From contig NVUQ01000002.1 of the NCBI GenBank assembly GCA_002401955.1, positions 62,001 through 126,000 of the forward strand: a DNA stretch of 64,000 nucleotides. The letters run 5' to 3'. Origin of the DNA: Flavobacteriales bacterium (lineage in GTDB: Bacteria > Bacteroidota > Bacteroidia > Flavobacteriales_E > Vicingaceae). The position numbers were made by a program, and so were the translations under genes. Below, in pieces: positions 63,502-64,000 of the stretch. Below the pieces are notes generated by a model. The model had not been told where the DNA came from. It saw only the letters and a list, made by a program, of their open reading frames with translations, and searched no databases. How positions within the stretch are numbered: position 1 is the first letter of the stretch; each line of letters starts with the position of its first letter.

Positions 63502-64000
63502 TTATTTTTCAGCTAAAGCATCTACAATTTTTTGTTCAATTTCTTCCATTAATTCAGGATTATCTAAAAAGATCTCTTTTACAGCATCTCTTCCTTGTCC
63601 AAGTTTAGTATCACCATAACTAAACCAACTCCCTGCTTTTTTCACGATATCCATATCTACTCCTAAATCAATTATCTCACCTACTTTAGAAATTCCTTTA
63701 CCGTACATAATATCAAACTCTGCTTTTCTAAAGGGTGGAGCAACTTTATTTTTAACCACTTTTACTCTTGTTCTGTTTCCAATTACTTCATCGCCATTTT
63801 TAATTTGAGAAGATCTTCTAATGTCAATTCGTATAGAAGCATAAAATTTAAGTGCATTACCTCCTGAAGTTGTTTCTGGATTACCGAACATCACTCCAAT
63901 TTTTTCTCTTAATTGGTTAATGAATATCACACAGCAATTTGCTTTTTTAATTGACCCCGTTAATTTACGAAGTGCTTTAGACATTAAACGTGCTTGTAGT
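63502..64000 (-). CDS. recA: recombinase RecA, C-terminal part (5' end beyond the window)
   Basis: The frame enters from the window edge ([15 protein letters not shown]) and ends at 63502, giving ~166 residues of the C-terminal half. RecA hallmarks include [28 protein letters not shown] (DNA-binding loop 2 region), ASIRIDIRR and [20 protein letters not shown]. The family mediates homologous recombination and LexA cleavage. The ATP-binding half lies outside. A terminator follows directly. Confidence 0.97.
   Translation of the reverse strand, partial: LQARLMSKALRKLTGSIKKANCCVIFINQLREKIGVMFGNPETTSGGNALKFYASIRIDIRRSSQIKNGDEVIGNRTRVKVVKNKVAPPFRKAEFDIMYGKGISKVGEIIDLGVDMDIVKKAGSWFSYGDTKLGQGRDAVKEIFLDNPELMEEIEQKIVDALAEK

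Overview
The window is AT-rich DNA from a member of the Bacteroidota, most likely order Flavobacteriales. The grounds are many secreted proteins ending in type IX secretion (T9SS) C-terminal signals, promoter boxes of the TAnnTTTG type, few strong Shine-Dalgarno sites, and families typical of that group: DUF4294, the START-like domain protein, FISUMP lipoproteins, a TonB receptor paired with a YncE-like lipoprotein, and reg_prop/SpoIIE sensors.

Region 1 (1-12 kb) is an accessory island. An upstream ORF end runs into three tandem 62-bp stem-loop repeats, followed by a XerC/D-like tyrosine recombinase. At the recombinase stop codon begins a ~780-bp non-coding, hairpin-rich element (copy A, 1142-1920). 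A second copy (B, 10974-11756) lies in the same orientation about 9.8 kb away and has perfect 15-bp terminal inverted repeats. Between the copies are an OLD-family nuclease (likely phage defence), a Crp/Fnr regulator, an HD hydrolase, two unknown proteins, a VanW-like protein, a sugar-binding-like lipoprotein, a VanX-like D-Ala-D-Ala dipeptidase and a polytopic GT-C-like protein.

Region 2 (11.7-31.9 kb) is mostly chromosomal: two SpoIIAA/STAS-like proteins, TruC-like pseudouridine synthase and an S4 RNA-binding protein, an AraC regulator, two secreted proteins, an ECF sigma factor overlapping a membrane protein with two formylglycine-generating-enzyme domains, a P450/hydrolase pair, a Cys-rich small protein, a four-gene envelope operon led by an M48 protease, TerC, two GNATs and TypA.

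Region 3 (32-36 kb) holds a small regulatory locus: an XRE-type regulator overlapping a convergent STAS-like gene, with repeated TTACAnnTGTAA palindromes upstream. The locus has been tandemly duplicated by about 650 bp, leaving a broken second regulator. PyrD and an HMG-CoA-lyase-like protein follow.

Region 4 (35.8-42.5 kb) is a cobalamin-riboswitch operon of five tightly packed genes: a secreted DUF4465-type protein, a second T9SS protein, a BtuB-like TonB receptor, a BtuG-like propeller lipoprotein and a Dph6-type ATP pyrophosphatase. Together they look like a B12 capture and uptake system.

Region 5 (42.7-51.8 kb) has two giant T9SS proteases, an M43-like metalloprotease and an S8 subtilase. 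They share a C-terminal array of 198-bp repeats, a PKD-like module and a sorting signal.

Region 6 (52-64 kb) has a methyltransferase, gene remnants, a lipoprotein, a winged-helix protein with a possible nuclease-like C-terminus, tRNA-Met, a START-like protein, DUF4294, an ABC-F ATPase, a large reg_prop/SpoIIE sensor, a decayed SpoIIE gene, a TPR lipoprotein and the 3' part of recA.
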